NCBI RefSeq assembly: GCF_000014965.1
Contig: NC_008554.1
Location: forward strand, 1,972,001-2,036,000
Direction: 5' to 3'
Length of the DNA: 64,000 bases
From: Syntrophobacter fumaroxidans MPOB
GTDB lineage: Bacteria > Desulfobacterota > Syntrophobacteria > Syntrophobacterales > Syntrophobacteraceae
Positions 9,618-20,235 of this stretch are shown piece after piece. A model generated the notes under the pieces. It was not told where the DNA came from and made no database searches. It was given only the letters and a program-made list of their open reading frames with translations. Every line of letters starts with the position of its first letter. The first letter of the stretch is position 1. Position numbers and translations under genes: made by a program.

Positions 9618-10769
9618 CTAATCCCCCGCCTGTCGGAGCCCCGAATAATATCCGCGTCCCACGCCCCGGGCCAGCCCATGACCGGTGCCGATCCAGACGT
9701 CATTACCCTGAAATTCAAGACAGATGACGAAATGATTGGGCAGGGTCAGGTTCGTGGGAAGGGTCCGGACGACGTCTTTCCCGACGCCTATGTTCGCCGT
9801 CCACGTTTGAGCCTCGTCCGTCTCCCGCCTGTAGGTCACCCAGGTGTCCGTCGCGTAATCCACCAGCGCCGAAAGGCCTCGATCGGTGGCGCTGTATGAG
9901 GAGTCGGCGCTCCGCCCCACGACGAAATTGATGAAGTTGCTCGAGAGCCCGCTGTCGTGATCCATGTAACCGCGCCAGTGGCGCCCGTCGTAGCGGCTCA
10001 GCCCGAAATAGGTGGATGCCCAGAGAACCCGATCGATGTAAGACACGGCAGTCGTAATGATGTGGATCAGCCCGTCATCCCTGAAGAGATCGATTTCCAT
10101 TTGGCGGTCGGGGTCGTGGTAAGCCTGCCACCTGCGCGTCTTCACGTCCCACTCGAGGACCCCGCCGCCCCAGACCGCAACGAACACCTTGTCATCGGCG
10201 GCCGTTACGTTGTAGCACCAGATCTCCTCCAGGGGAGCGTTCTTCTCCGTGTAGATTTCCCACTCGCCGGTCACGGTGTTGTACGAGTTCACCCCCGCAG
10301 TGGTCGCCGCCCAGACGGTATCGTCCTGGACCGCCACACCGTAGACCACATCGTTCGCCAGGCCGCTGTTCAGTTGGTGAAAATGGTCGAACCGGCCTCC
10401 GCTGAAACGGGCGAGGCCGCCGCCAAACAGCGCGAGCCACACATCTCCAGTCTTGGCACTGACTGCAATCCCTGTGACCACCTTCCACGGCAGCCCGTCC
10501 TCCTCGGTCCAGCGTTTCCATCGGCCTTCTTCGTAAAGGGCAAGGCCCCCTTCGGTTCCGACCCACAGCCTGTCGCCGTCGGCTCGAATCGCGAAGATGT
10601 GGTCGTTCGGAAGGCCGTCCTTCACATAGAAGGTTTGCCACTCCGTGTAGACGAACGGTTCGCCGGACAATCGGGGAGCTTGAGCCGCTTCTTCCGCGGC
10701 CGCGGACAATCCGATCAAAACGCCTGCCAGGAGAATGGCCGCGAGAACAACCTGCGCGACAGGAAGCAT
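9618..10769 (-). CDS. Exported Reg_prop-type beta-propeller protein
   Basis: The mature protein is built from repeats of the two-component-regulator propeller type: VWVGTEGG-like blades read DRLWVGTEGGLALYEEGRW, GDVWLALFGGGLARFSGGRF, DTVWAATTAGVNSYN, VLWASTYFGLSRYDGRHWRG and DVWIGTGHGLARG. No kinase or DNA-binding domain follows, so it is a stand-alone propeller. The ATG at 10769 places a signal peptide (PVAQVVLAAILLAGVLIGLSA) directly at the N-terminus but has no clear SD. An ATG at 10895 has GAGGAG about 12 bases upstream and would add 42 residues before the signal. The start is therefore uncertain; 10895 gives the tighter operon spacing. Confidence 0.8.
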   Translation of the reverse strand: MLPVAQVVLAAILLAGVLIGLSAAAEEAAQAPRLSGEPFVYTEWQTFYVKDGLPNDHIFAIRADGDRLWVGTEGGLALYEEGRWKRWTEEDGLPWKVVTGIAVSAKTGDVWLALFGGGLARFSGGRFDHFHQLNSGLANDVVYGVAVQDDTVWAATTAGVNSYNTVTGEWEIYTEKNAPLEEIWCYNVTAADDKVFVAVWGGGVLEWDVKTRRWQAYHDPDRQMEIDLFRDDGLIHIITTAVSYIDRVLWASTYFGLSRYDGRHWRGYMDHDSGLSSNFINFVVGRSADSSYSATDRGLSALVDYATDTWVTYRRETDEAQTWTANIGVGKDVVRTLPTNLTLPNHFVICLEFQGNDVWIGTGHGLARGVGRGYYSGLRQAGD

Positions 10770-10926
10770 CCGCAGATTGCGCAGATAGCGTAGACAATCC
10801 GGATGAAACGGAAGGATCACGGGAGGAATGACGGGCGTGCCCCCCCGGACTTCCACGGTTGTCCTCATGCCCGAAGACGATCGTTTGTTCCGCATTTGGC
10901 CGGCGCTCCTCTCCCGGTCTGGCCTC

Positions 10927-13851
10927 TCACAGGGTCTTCAAATACTCGATCAGATCGTTCAACTGATCCTTGGTCATATCGTTGGTCACCCCGTGTCGAT
11001 CTTCCGGGTTGAAACGCGTCCAGATCTCTTCCAGGGTATCCGCACGTCCGTCGTGAAGAAAAGGTGCGTTTTCATAGATATTGTTCAGTTGCGGGACGTC
11101 GAATTTTCCGCCGGTATCGAGTTCCGACCTGGTGCCCACGTCCACTATGCGCCTGTTGGTGAAATAGGGCCCCGGATGGCAGGTGTCGCAGCGGTTGGCC
11201 ACGGGTATCTCTTCACCGGTGTTCGTGTGGGTGCGCTCGAATATGGCCTTGCCTCTGCGCTGGGCGGGAGTGAGTCTATCCTCCGAACGATACCGGTTGG
11301 GATTCCTGGGAATGGAACAGATGTAGCGGTCGAGTGCCTTGACCTGGTCGGGAGTGAAAGGATCAACCCGGGTGAAGAAGACCGCCAGCCGAGGGCCGCA
11401 TTGCCGGCTCAGCGAAGGATTCTTCCCCGTCCATTTGAAGGGCGCCGTGTCCAGAATCCCCCGCAAGGTGCGGTTATCCACCGGATTGATCCCGATGCCG
11501 TCCGGTTCTATGTCGTAGGTGATGCCGTCGATTCCGCCGTCCGGGTGGCAGGAATGACAGGAGAACTGGCAGCCGTAGGTGGCTTCGGCACTGTGGAAAA
11601 TCCTCTCGCCCATGCGCTCGAGCGTAACCTCCTTTGGACCGCCCAGATCAATGACGCCCACACGTTCCTGCTTTGCCGTATCGATGATGGACACGGCGTC
11701 GTCCAGGGCGTCCGCCACATAGACAAATCGACCGTCGGGCGATGCGACGAGGCCTCGCGGACCACGACCCACCTCGATCCGCTTGACTATGTAATCGTTT
11801 GGAACACCGAGGTGATTGGGCAGGACGGACTCCCGTTCTTCACTGGATGCGCGATTGAGGACTTCCTTCATTCGTTCGACGTCGATCGCGGCCACGGCGT
11901 TCACCCCGCCGCCGGAGACATAGGCGTACCGGCCTTTGGCCGTGATCGCCACATCCGTGGGATCGGCAAAATGATGGTCGAATTCGTCGAGAAGCAACTG
12001 GTCCACACGACCGTCCTTCCACAAGATTCCGATTCCGTTGGTGATGACCCAGCCCTGAACCACGCGCACCATGGGCACCAGGTTCTTCGTGCGCAGCAGC
12101 GTAACGAGAGCGAACTCGCCGTCTGGTGAAAAGTCGATGCCCTGCACCAGGTTGGCTTCGGGAATCACGATGCGGTTCCTGACCCGAGCAGTCCCGGTAT
12201 CGATGACGGTCACTTCGGACCTTGACGGGGCCCGGAATTTCACGAAGTGAGACAGGTTGTTCGTGACGTAGATGAGCCGATTGTCCGGACTGCGACTCAT
12301 GCCCCAGGTCCCGCGCCCCGCGGAGAGTCGTTTCACTTCACGCCCCTCGCGCAGGCTGACGACCGAAATGTCGTTCGAGCCCGCGTTGGCCACATAGAGG
12401 GTGCTGCCGGAAACATCGCTCATGAGGTCGTGGGGCTCGTCCCCGACGGAGAAGGCAGCAACGACCTTGTATGTACGCGCATCGACAACCGATACCGTAT
12501 CGGAGCCGCGATTGCTCACGAACACACGCTCCTCGTCGGGCGAGAGCGAAACCCCGTGGGGCAGATTCTGCACTTTCGTCTCCGCGATGACCGCCCGCTT
12601 CTTCGTGTCGACTGCGATAAGGCTGCCGGAGCCTTCGCAGGCAACGAACAACCGCCTGCCGTCTCGGGTGACGGCCAGGTTGAACGGGGTCTTGTATTCG
12701 ACGGCCTGCTGCCGATTCTGCGCGTCGTCGGGTTTCGAATGCGATATTGCCTTCCACATACTCTCGTATTCCAAGGTTTTGCCGTGGAATCCGTTGTGGC
12801 ATCGCAAACAAGTCTCCCCTGGCGCATCGTTGAGCCCTGCCCGCCTCGATGCGGCCTTGTCGATCATCACTTCTTCCCGAGCGTATTCGCTGCCGGGTCC
12901 ATGACAGCTTTCACACTGAACGCCGCGCATCGGTTCAAAGGTCTTGAGACTCGGCCCTTCCGGCTCTCCCTGCCCCGTGACATGGCACTTGAGACAGGCC
13001 GGGGCCTGCCGGGGATCGCCTTCCACACCTGCGCCGGAGGCTATCTGCCTCGCTTTGTCGCTGCCAAGCGTCACACAGGCGTCGGCGTGAGACGAAAGCC
13101 GCCATTTGCTGAACGCAAAACCGGTTGTGGATTTGTTGTGACACCGGGCGCAGACCATGACCCCGACGTACTTGGGCCCGTCAAGCAACGGCTGTGAACG
13201 CTTCGATGTCTCCGGAACAGCTCCGCCCCTCCCTTTGTGGCTGATCGTCTCGATCGCCGTTTCAAAAACGTAAGGCTTTACCTTGAGGACGCTCTGGTGT
13301 GATCCCTTCTCTTCGTGGCAGTTCATGCAATAGTCTTTGTCCGGGATCCGGAGGCCGGCCCTGACTGCGGCTTCCCTGTCGGCCATGATGGCCGGATCGC
13401 TGTATTCGCTCCCCGGACCATGGCATCGCTCGCATTGGACCCCGTCTTCCAGGTGGAAACCCTTGTCCCGTTCCCAATTCTCGGCATCGGATGCGGTGGA
13501 ATGACAGCCAAGGCAGATGGGGCTGGTCAGAACATCGATGTTTATCCCCGAAAGCTTCGCTATTTGGGCTGATTCCCGCATGGCCAGAGTGGCGTAACCC
13601 TTGGCGTGGGGCAGGAGATACCAAACGTTGAACTGATTCCTGCCTTTCGGGTCGTCATGGCACTTTCGGCACGACGCCACACCCACGTAGAACCGCTTCG
13701 CCTTCGAGGCGGCGGTTGCCTGGACCTTGGCCCGGGCAGGCGGTTCAGCAGGGTCACCCTGCCGGGCGGCAGAGGCTCCGAGGACGAAAAGAAGCAGCAA
13801 AGAAAGCCCCGGGAACAGGCTGAGTTGAAAAATCCTCGAAGTTCGTGACAT
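10927..13851 (-). CDS. Ten-haem cytochrome c: duplicated tetrahaem unit + YVTN propeller + MauG-like diheme module
   Basis: The 974-residue protein has a signal peptide (LFPGLSLLLLFVLGASA). It carries ten CxxCH haem sites. Four (CRKCH, CLGCH, CERCH, CMNCH; about 61-180) are followed by a second, similar set (CARCH, CLKCH, CESCH, CLRCH; about 234-350). Both sets contain CHGPGSEY, so the tetrahaem unit, of cytochrome c554-like spacing, is duplicated. Residues ~375-700 are a YVTN propeller (NLPHGVSLSPDEERVFVSNR, STLYVANAGSNDISVV). The C-terminal part has CHSCH (~765) and CDTCH (~887) with NAPFLHDGRADTLEEIWTRF, as in MauG/CcpA diheme peroxidases. ATG 13851 has GGGAG eight bases upstream; an ATG 33 codons earlier lacks signal-peptide logic. 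Periplasmic electron transfer is expected; the substrate is unknown. Confidence 0.9.
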   Translation of the reverse strand: MSRTSRIFQLSLFPGLSLLLLFVLGASAARQGDPAEPPARAKVQATAASKAKRFYVGVASCRKCHDDPKGRNQFNVWYLLPHAKGYATLAMRESAQIAKLSGINIDVLTSPICLGCHSTASDAENWERDKGFHLEDGVQCERCHGPGSEYSDPAIMADREAAVRAGLRIPDKDYCMNCHEEKGSHQSVLKVKPYVFETAIETISHKGRGGAVPETSKRSQPLLDGPKYVGVMVCARCHNKSTTGFAFSKWRLSSHADACVTLGSDKARQIASGAGVEGDPRQAPACLKCHVTGQGEPEGPSLKTFEPMRGVQCESCHGPGSEYAREEVMIDKAASRRAGLNDAPGETCLRCHNGFHGKTLEYESMWKAISHSKPDDAQNRQQAVEYKTPFNLAVTRDGRRLFVACEGSGSLIAVDTKKRAVIAETKVQNLPHGVSLSPDEERVFVSNRGSDTVSVVDARTYKVVAAFSVGDEPHDLMSDVSGSTLYVANAGSNDISVVSLREGREVKRLSAGRGTWGMSRSPDNRLIYVTNNLSHFVKFRAPSRSEVTVIDTGTARVRNRIVIPEANLVQGIDFSPDGEFALVTLLRTKNLVPMVRVVQGWVITNGIGILWKDGRVDQLLLDEFDHHFADPTDVAITAKGRYAYVSGGGVNAVAAIDVERMKEVLNRASSEERESVLPNHLGVPNDYIVKRIEVGRGPRGLVASPDGRFVYVADALDDAVSIIDTAKQERVGVIDLGGPKEVTLERMGERIFHSAEATYGCQFSCHSCHPDGGIDGITYDIEPDGIGINPVDNRTLRGILDTAPFKWTGKNPSLSRQCGPRLAVFFTRVDPFTPDQVKALDRYICSIPRNPNRYRSEDRLTPAQRRGKAIFERTHTNTGEEIPVANRCDTCHPGPYFTNRRIVDVGTRSELDTGGKFDVPQLNNIYENAPFLHDGRADTLEEIWTRFNPEDRHGVTNDMTKDQLNDLIEYLKTL

Positions 13852-13868
13852 TTCAAGGGCTCCCGAAT

Positions 13869-15520
<1,652 letters not shown>

Positions 15521-15524
<4 letters not shown>

Positions 15525-17461
15525 AGCGGTCCGCCCCTCTTCTCGACGGCCTTGGCATCCTGTCCCCCGTCGTACCGGGCGCCCAAATCGACCCACTCTG
15601 CGAACAGGGCCCGCTCCGCGTCGTTTAACGACAATGCGCACTGCACTTGGCCGGAAGCATTCTGACTCCCGGCTTCATCCCTCGATTTCCCGCCAATCCC
15701 AAGGAACAGGCGCTTCACGAGCGCGCTCTTCCCGGCACTGCCCGGGACGATGTAACCCTTGCCGTCGAGGCAAAGTGTCCGGAAGGCTGCGATGCTCTCG
15801 CCCAAATGAGGGAGTGTTCCCCCCGGTGAATGGCACGCGACGCACTTCGATTGAATGACCGGCGCGATGTCTCTCACATAATCGACTGACCTGCGGTTTT
15901 CAGGAGGGATCGTCAACTGGACTTCGGGCTTCACCACGGCCTGTGCCAGATGGTTGGGAGGCGCCATCTCCCGGTCCTCGTGGCATCCTATGCACCCCCT
16001 GGATTCCCCGGGCATGACCCAGGTCCAGGAGCGCTGCCCGGCCAGTGCGATGCCATTTTCATCCAGCAGTTGGAAACTTATCGGGATTTGGGCCGGCACC
16101 CGAATGTGGAACGACCCATCCGGTTCCACGGGCGCCACACCCAATATGCGCCGCGTTCGAATGGGATCCGCCGGGAACTCATCCCGACCGTGCCCTGATG
16201 AGGTGGAGGAATGTGTCCCCTCGCCCTTTTGGAAGGGCACGGCTTCTATGACTCTTACGTGCTTGATCGAACCGGCGGGCAACCGTTTCACGTCCGATCG
16301 ATCCGTGATGTGAGCGTTCAGGCAGAAAAACGCCCCGCTGTCCTTGTATCGAAAGCCCACAACCGACGATCGGCCTTTTGCGGCGGGATGCGGGGCAAGG
16401 ATCCTTGTGCCGAAGCAATGCCGGCCGGGACTGGAATAGACAGCCTTGAGCAGTTTGCCCGTTCCCGGGTCTATTCTATGGATGCCGAAGACCGCCCCGG
16501 GCCGATTCGCGCGGTGGGAGACAAGCAGGCCGCCGTCCGGCAGCGGGCACGGGCTGTGAAAGAAACCCTTCTCATTGGCGCCGAGAACGGCGCGGGAGTG
16601 ATACGGCCGTCTCTGCGAAACGAAGGCAAGGGCCCCGCCGCCGGGCCAAGTGTGGACCCTCGATTCGATGAAATATACCCGGGAACCCTTCCAATCCACC
16701 CGCGCCATTTCCATATGTGAGGGTGGCTCCGAATCGCCCGCATATGCCATCGCATCGGAGCCGTCTATATTTACGGCGAAAAGTTGTGTCATCTCCCGCA
16801 TTCCGGAGCCGGGTTCAGTCGGCTGCCGACTGCTGTAGACCAGCCTGCCGTCGGGAAGTACGTCCGGGTCGAAATCCGAAAACGGATTGTAGGCAATCCG
16901 GCGGGCTTTGCTGCCGTCCATGTTGGCGGCATAAAGGGCGAGTGTCGGGGCCTTGCCTCGACCCTCAATCCAGCCGTGCTCGGTACCGACATAGCAGATC
17001 TGTTCGGTTGGTGCCTTGTCGTCCAGGTAGAAAAGGGAGCCGACATAGAGGGGGGACACCCGGTCTCCAGGTCCCGAGCTTATCAGGTGCTTGTTGCCGC
17101 CGTCCTTATCCATACGCCAGATCTGCCACGAATCCTCCTTGTTCCGCTTACCGGCAAACAGTATGTGGCTTCCGTCAAACGATACGGCAGGATCTCGAGC
17201 GGAAACGAATTCCTTAGTCAGCGGCACCGCCACGGCCCGGGAACCCCGAAATGAAAGACGGACAACCCGGCAGCCGTCAACATACCGATCGAATGGAAGC
17301 CCTGACATGCTCCCGGGTTGGGCCGGACCGGCGACGGCCGGAACCTCAACGAAGATGAGCTCATCGTACGATGCCGCATCCGCCGGTGCAACGGATTCCA
17401 GGCTCAAAGCGACCGCCACCAGGACGACGGCAAGGATTGGTCTCAGAAGCTTGGACGGCAT
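15521..17461 (-). CDS. HzsA-like PD40 propeller protein with two c-type haem motifs
   Basis: The 646-residue protein has a signal peptide (ILAVVLVAVALSLESVAPADA). The middle is a WD40-like (PD40) propeller: DPAVSFDGSHILFAGKRN, DGGNKHLISSGPGDRVSP, DFDPDVLPDGRLVYSSRQ. It ends with CIGCHEDRE (~489) and a cytochrome-like tail YVRDIAPVIQSKCVACHSPG (~539). The pattern of a propeller followed by CIGCHE resembles the middle domain of hydrazine synthase alpha subunits, but many bacteria without anammox carry such proteins, so no hydrazine chemistry is implied. It is the first gene of the minus-strand cluster, and its stop overlaps the CRTAC1 start. Only a weak AAGAAAG precedes the ATG. Confidence 0.85.
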
Positions 17462-18054
17462 AAAGGGCTTTCTTAACGAAAATGATGGTGTTTTCTACTG
17501 AGAACCGTTGAGGTCGAGCCCTTCTGTGACATGCAGAGCTTCACCGCGAGCGCATCTGCCTGAAGTCAGCCCCCATCGTGGACCAGGAATCAACGGGAGT
17601 TCGAATAATGACCTTGGGTTAGGTCTCTCAGTTTTTGACTATCATGGGCATTGTGCGGTGTCAAGCTCCCGAGGGGCCGGGGCAATGGGAGACTCTTCGC
17701 CTGTTCTTGGAACATGCCCGGGAGAACCCATCGCAGGGTTTCCCTCATCGTTTCCGCGAGGCTGTCGATAACGGCGACGGAGAGCAATGGCCCTGGGCAT
17801 GGCCGAAGGTCTGCGCTCGGGGAGGGGTTGCCTGTTTGCTCTTGACCACCAGTAATTGAATATAGTTTAATGATATAAGAGCAGTTTACAGTTTCTATTT
17901 TCATGATCGCTACTGAAATCCCCGCCTTCAGAGCGGGAGAAAAGAAACGGCTCTTCAGCCGAGTCCTCGAGTGGATTTCGCTGTGGAGGCTTGTGAAGAT
18001 TATGCTCCGCCCGGCCGGCAGCCATTGGGGCCGCAGAGAAGGAGGGTACGAGCC
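17462..18054. other. Divergent intergenic region (593 bp)
   Basis: It separates the minus-strand cluster from the plus-strand S74 gene and should hold promoters for both. No coding frame is convincing. The stretch 17835-17905 is markedly AT-rich. A hairpin with CCCGC/GCGGG arms lies at 17927-17946. Confidence 0.6.
17842..17871 (+). promoter_or_regulatory. Candidate sigma70 promoter for the S74 gene
   Basis: TTGACC and TTTAAT are separated by 18 bases in an AT-rich island. The transcript would have a ~180-base leader before the ATG at 18055. Sequence match only. Confidence 0.35.
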
Positions 18055-19794
18055 ATGAAGCGTTATCCGGTTCCCAGCACAATCATAACACTGGCAATCC
18101 TGGTCCTGGCCTTCTTTTTCGTACCAACCGCTTCCTCATCGGGACAGGAAAATCCGCCACCCGCAGGAGCGGTGGCAGAGTTGAACATAGGGCCTTCGAG
18201 GGTTGAATGGCATCCCACGGTGGAATACGGTCGTCTGGTTCTGACCGTCTCCACTCCCCGCGGCACTGTACTCCGCAAGGAGTTTGAGCCGGGAGCGAAC
18301 CCGTTTTTCGAAATCACGGACAGGTCGGGCAGTATCCTGCCGGATGGCCGATATACTTACGAGCTTGTCGTGGTTCCCTCCGTTGATAAGAATACCCGCA
18401 AGGTACTGCAGGAGGCCCGCACTTCGGGGGATATGACCGCGGTGGAGGAGTTGCGGAAGGCAGGCGTGCTCCCCCGGGAGAGACTTGTCCAATCAGGGAG
18501 TTTCTCGATCGCAGGGAGCGCCTTCGTGATCGCCCGGCAGGAGCAGCAGGCAACCGCGGCAAAGACTGCGAGCGGAATAAGCGTGAAGCCAACTGATGGT
18601 CTTGACCCATTGAAGGATGTGGTACACGCCGACGACCTGATCGTCCAGAGCAGCCTGTGCGTTGGTTTTGACTGCGTAGACGGGGAGAGCTTCGGCTTTG
18701 ACACCATCAGACTCAAGGAAGACAACACGCGCATCAAGTTCGATGATTCGTCCACCACCGCCGGTTTTCCCGCCAACGACTGGCAGCTCACGGCAAACGA
18801 CAGCGCGAGCGGAGGCCTCAACAAGTTCTCCATCGAGGACGTAACCGGAGCGAAGATTCCTTTTACCATCGTGGCCGGGGCTGCGAACAACTCGATCTTT
18901 GTGGACAGCACTGGCCGGGTCGGCTTCAGAACCAGCACGCCGGTGCTCGATCTTCATGCCAAAACCAGCAACACCCCGGCATTGCGACTGGAGCAGGACA
19001 GCGCGGGCGGCTTCACCGCTCAGACTTGGGACGTGGCGGGAAACGAAGCCAATTTTTTTCTGCGTGACGTAACCGGCGGGAGCAGACTTCCCTTCAGAGT
19101 CCGGCCGGGCGCTCCCACCAGCAGCATCGATATTGCCGCCTCCGGCAATGTCGGTATCGGCACCGCAAGCCCCAGCGTTCGCCTTCACGTCTCGGAAGCT
19201 GCTGCTCCTCCCGCGCTGAGGAATATTCTCCTGCTTCAGAACAACGGTGCCCCTACCATGAAGTTCAGCAATACGGACACTGGTCACACGTGGGAAGCCG
19301 GAATGGAGCAGACAAACGATTATTTCCGCATCACCAACCCTTCCGGTGGAACTCTGACTATGGGCAGAGCAGGGTGGCTTACGTTGAGATCGCAAACTCA
19401 ACTTCTCTTCTATCTCCAGAACGATGGGGATTTGAACATAGCCGGGACCCTGACCCAGAATTCCGATGTCAACTCCAAGGAAAACATTTCACCCGTCGAC
19501 GGACAAATGGTTCTTTCCCGCCTGGAACAGGTGCCCGTTACGACCTGGAACTTCAAGGGAGATGACAACGCGGCCCGGCACCTCGGACCGATGGCCCAGG
19601 ATTTCCATGCGGCCTTCGGGCTGGGGAACGACAACCTGAGCATCGCGCCGATGGATGCGACCGGTGTAGCTCTGGCGGCCATAAAGGAGCTCAACTCCCT
19701 GGTGCGCGAAAAAGAGAAGCGAATTGCTGAGCTCGAAGCAAGGATTTCTGCGCTGGAGGCCATGGTAGCCAAGAACACCGAAGCCGGGAAATGA
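18055..19794 (+). CDS. Exported protein with C-terminal peptidase S74 (intramolecular chaperone) domain
   Basis: The protein is 579 residues. ATG 18055 is preceded by GAAGGAGGG and opens a signal peptide (STIITLAILVLAFFFVPTAS); an ATG 28 codons earlier is not needed. The N-terminal half has a strand-rich domain; the middle has repeated NNSIFVDSTGRVGFRTSTP / SIDIAASGNVGIGTASP units typical of trimeric fibre shafts. Residues ~470-560 are an S74 domain (NSDVNSKENISPVDG, ARHLGPMAQDFHAAF), ending in a coiled coil (KRIAELEARISALEAMV). S74 domains trimerise fibre proteins and often cleave themselves off after a Ser. No phage genes are nearby, so a cell-surface fibre is more likely than a tail spike. 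Confidence 0.85.
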   Translation: MKRYPVPSTIITLAILVLAFFFVPTASSSGQENPPPAGAVAELNIGPSRVEWHPTVEYGRLVLTVSTPRGTVLRKEFEPGANPFFEITDRSGSILPDGRYTYELVVVPSVDKNTRKVLQEARTSGDMTAVEELRKAGVLPRERLVQSGSFSIAGSAFVIARQEQQATAAKTASGISVKPTDGLDPLKDVVHADDLIVQSSLCVGFDCVDGESFGFDTIRLKEDNTRIKFDDSSTTAGFPANDWQLTANDSASGGLNKFSIEDVTGAKIPFTIVAGAANNSIFVDSTGRVGFRTSTPVLDLHAKTSNTPALRLEQDSAGGFTAQTWDVAGNEANFFLRDVTGGSRLPFRVRPGAPTSSIDIAASGNVGIGTASPSVRLHVSEAAAPPALRNILLLQNNGAPTMKFSNTDTGHTWEAGMEQTNDYFRITNPSGGTLTMGRAGWLTLRSQTQLLFYLQNDGDLNIAGTLTQNSDVNSKENISPVDGQMVLSRLEQVPVTTWNFKGDDNAARHLGPMAQDFHAAFGLGNDNLSIAPMDATGVALAAIKELNSLVREKEKRIAELEARISALEAMVAKNTEAGK

Positions 19795-19820
19795 ATCAAA
19801 CCCTGCACCGTACGGGCTGA

Positions 19821-19850
19821 GCCGGCGGAGCCGCCGGCCTTTGCCTTTCA
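19821..19850 (+). terminator. Hairpin after the S74 gene
   Basis: A perfect 8-bp stem (GCCGGCGG/CCGCCGGC, two-base loop) is followed by a T-rich CTTTGCCTTT, 26 bases after the stop codon. It is consistent with an intrinsic terminator. Confidence 0.6.
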
Positions 19851-19898
19851 ATGAGTCCATGGCGTGCCGGCATCGGTCAGCACGCCACATCATCGACT

Positions 19899-20060
19899 CT
19901 ACCTTCCTGTCGTAAGGGTCTCCTCGGCCTGTCGTCGTACCTTTTCGAAGGGATCCAGTGCGATTTCCGCCTCTTCCGTGTCGCCCAAATCGCCTGTCAG
20001 CACGAAGTAGACGGACTGCACCAGGAAGAACATCCACACCCCCAGGGCCCACGCCACCAT
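19899..20060 (-). CDS. Possible 53-residue single-span membrane protein
   Basis: This short frame runs from an ATG at 20060 to TAG at 19899. The peptide begins with one hydrophobic span (VWMFFLVQSVYFVLTG) followed by a charged amphipathic tail (DTEEAEIALDPFEKVRRQAE). That is a plausible small inner-membrane protein. No good SD lies upstream and it is antisense to the gap before the MscS gene, so the case rests on amino-acid composition alone. It occupies much of the 441 bp between 19794 and 20236, where nothing else is evident. Confidence 0.3.
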   Translation of the reverse strand: MVAWALGVWMFFLVQSVYFVLTGDLGDTEEAEIALDPFEKVRRQAEETLTTGR

Positions 20061-20235
20061 GGAATGGGGAGGACGGTTTCTACCACGACATCCTGCGACT
20101 TCCCGACGGAGGCGCCACGAGCAAGTCTCTTCCGGCGTGCGTTTTTACGATAATAGTGGTAAGTTTTCCAAACAGGTGCCGGTTCCCGGTCCGGCATCAA
20201 ACCCTCCTCGATTCCGCAAGAGAAAAGGAATCCTT

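Noticed and set aside
10828-12129. A 433-codon plus-strand frame opposite the ten-haem cytochrome
   Set aside because: The minus strand has ten haem motifs and a propeller; the plus frame has no recognisable motif or SD.
18493-19401. A 302-codon minus-strand frame within the S74 gene
   Set aside because: The plus strand has a signal peptide, SD, S74 domain and terminator; the antisense frame has none.
18055-19794. Reading the S74 protein as evidence for a prophage
   Set aside because: No capsid, terminase, integrase, lysis or tail genes are present on either side.
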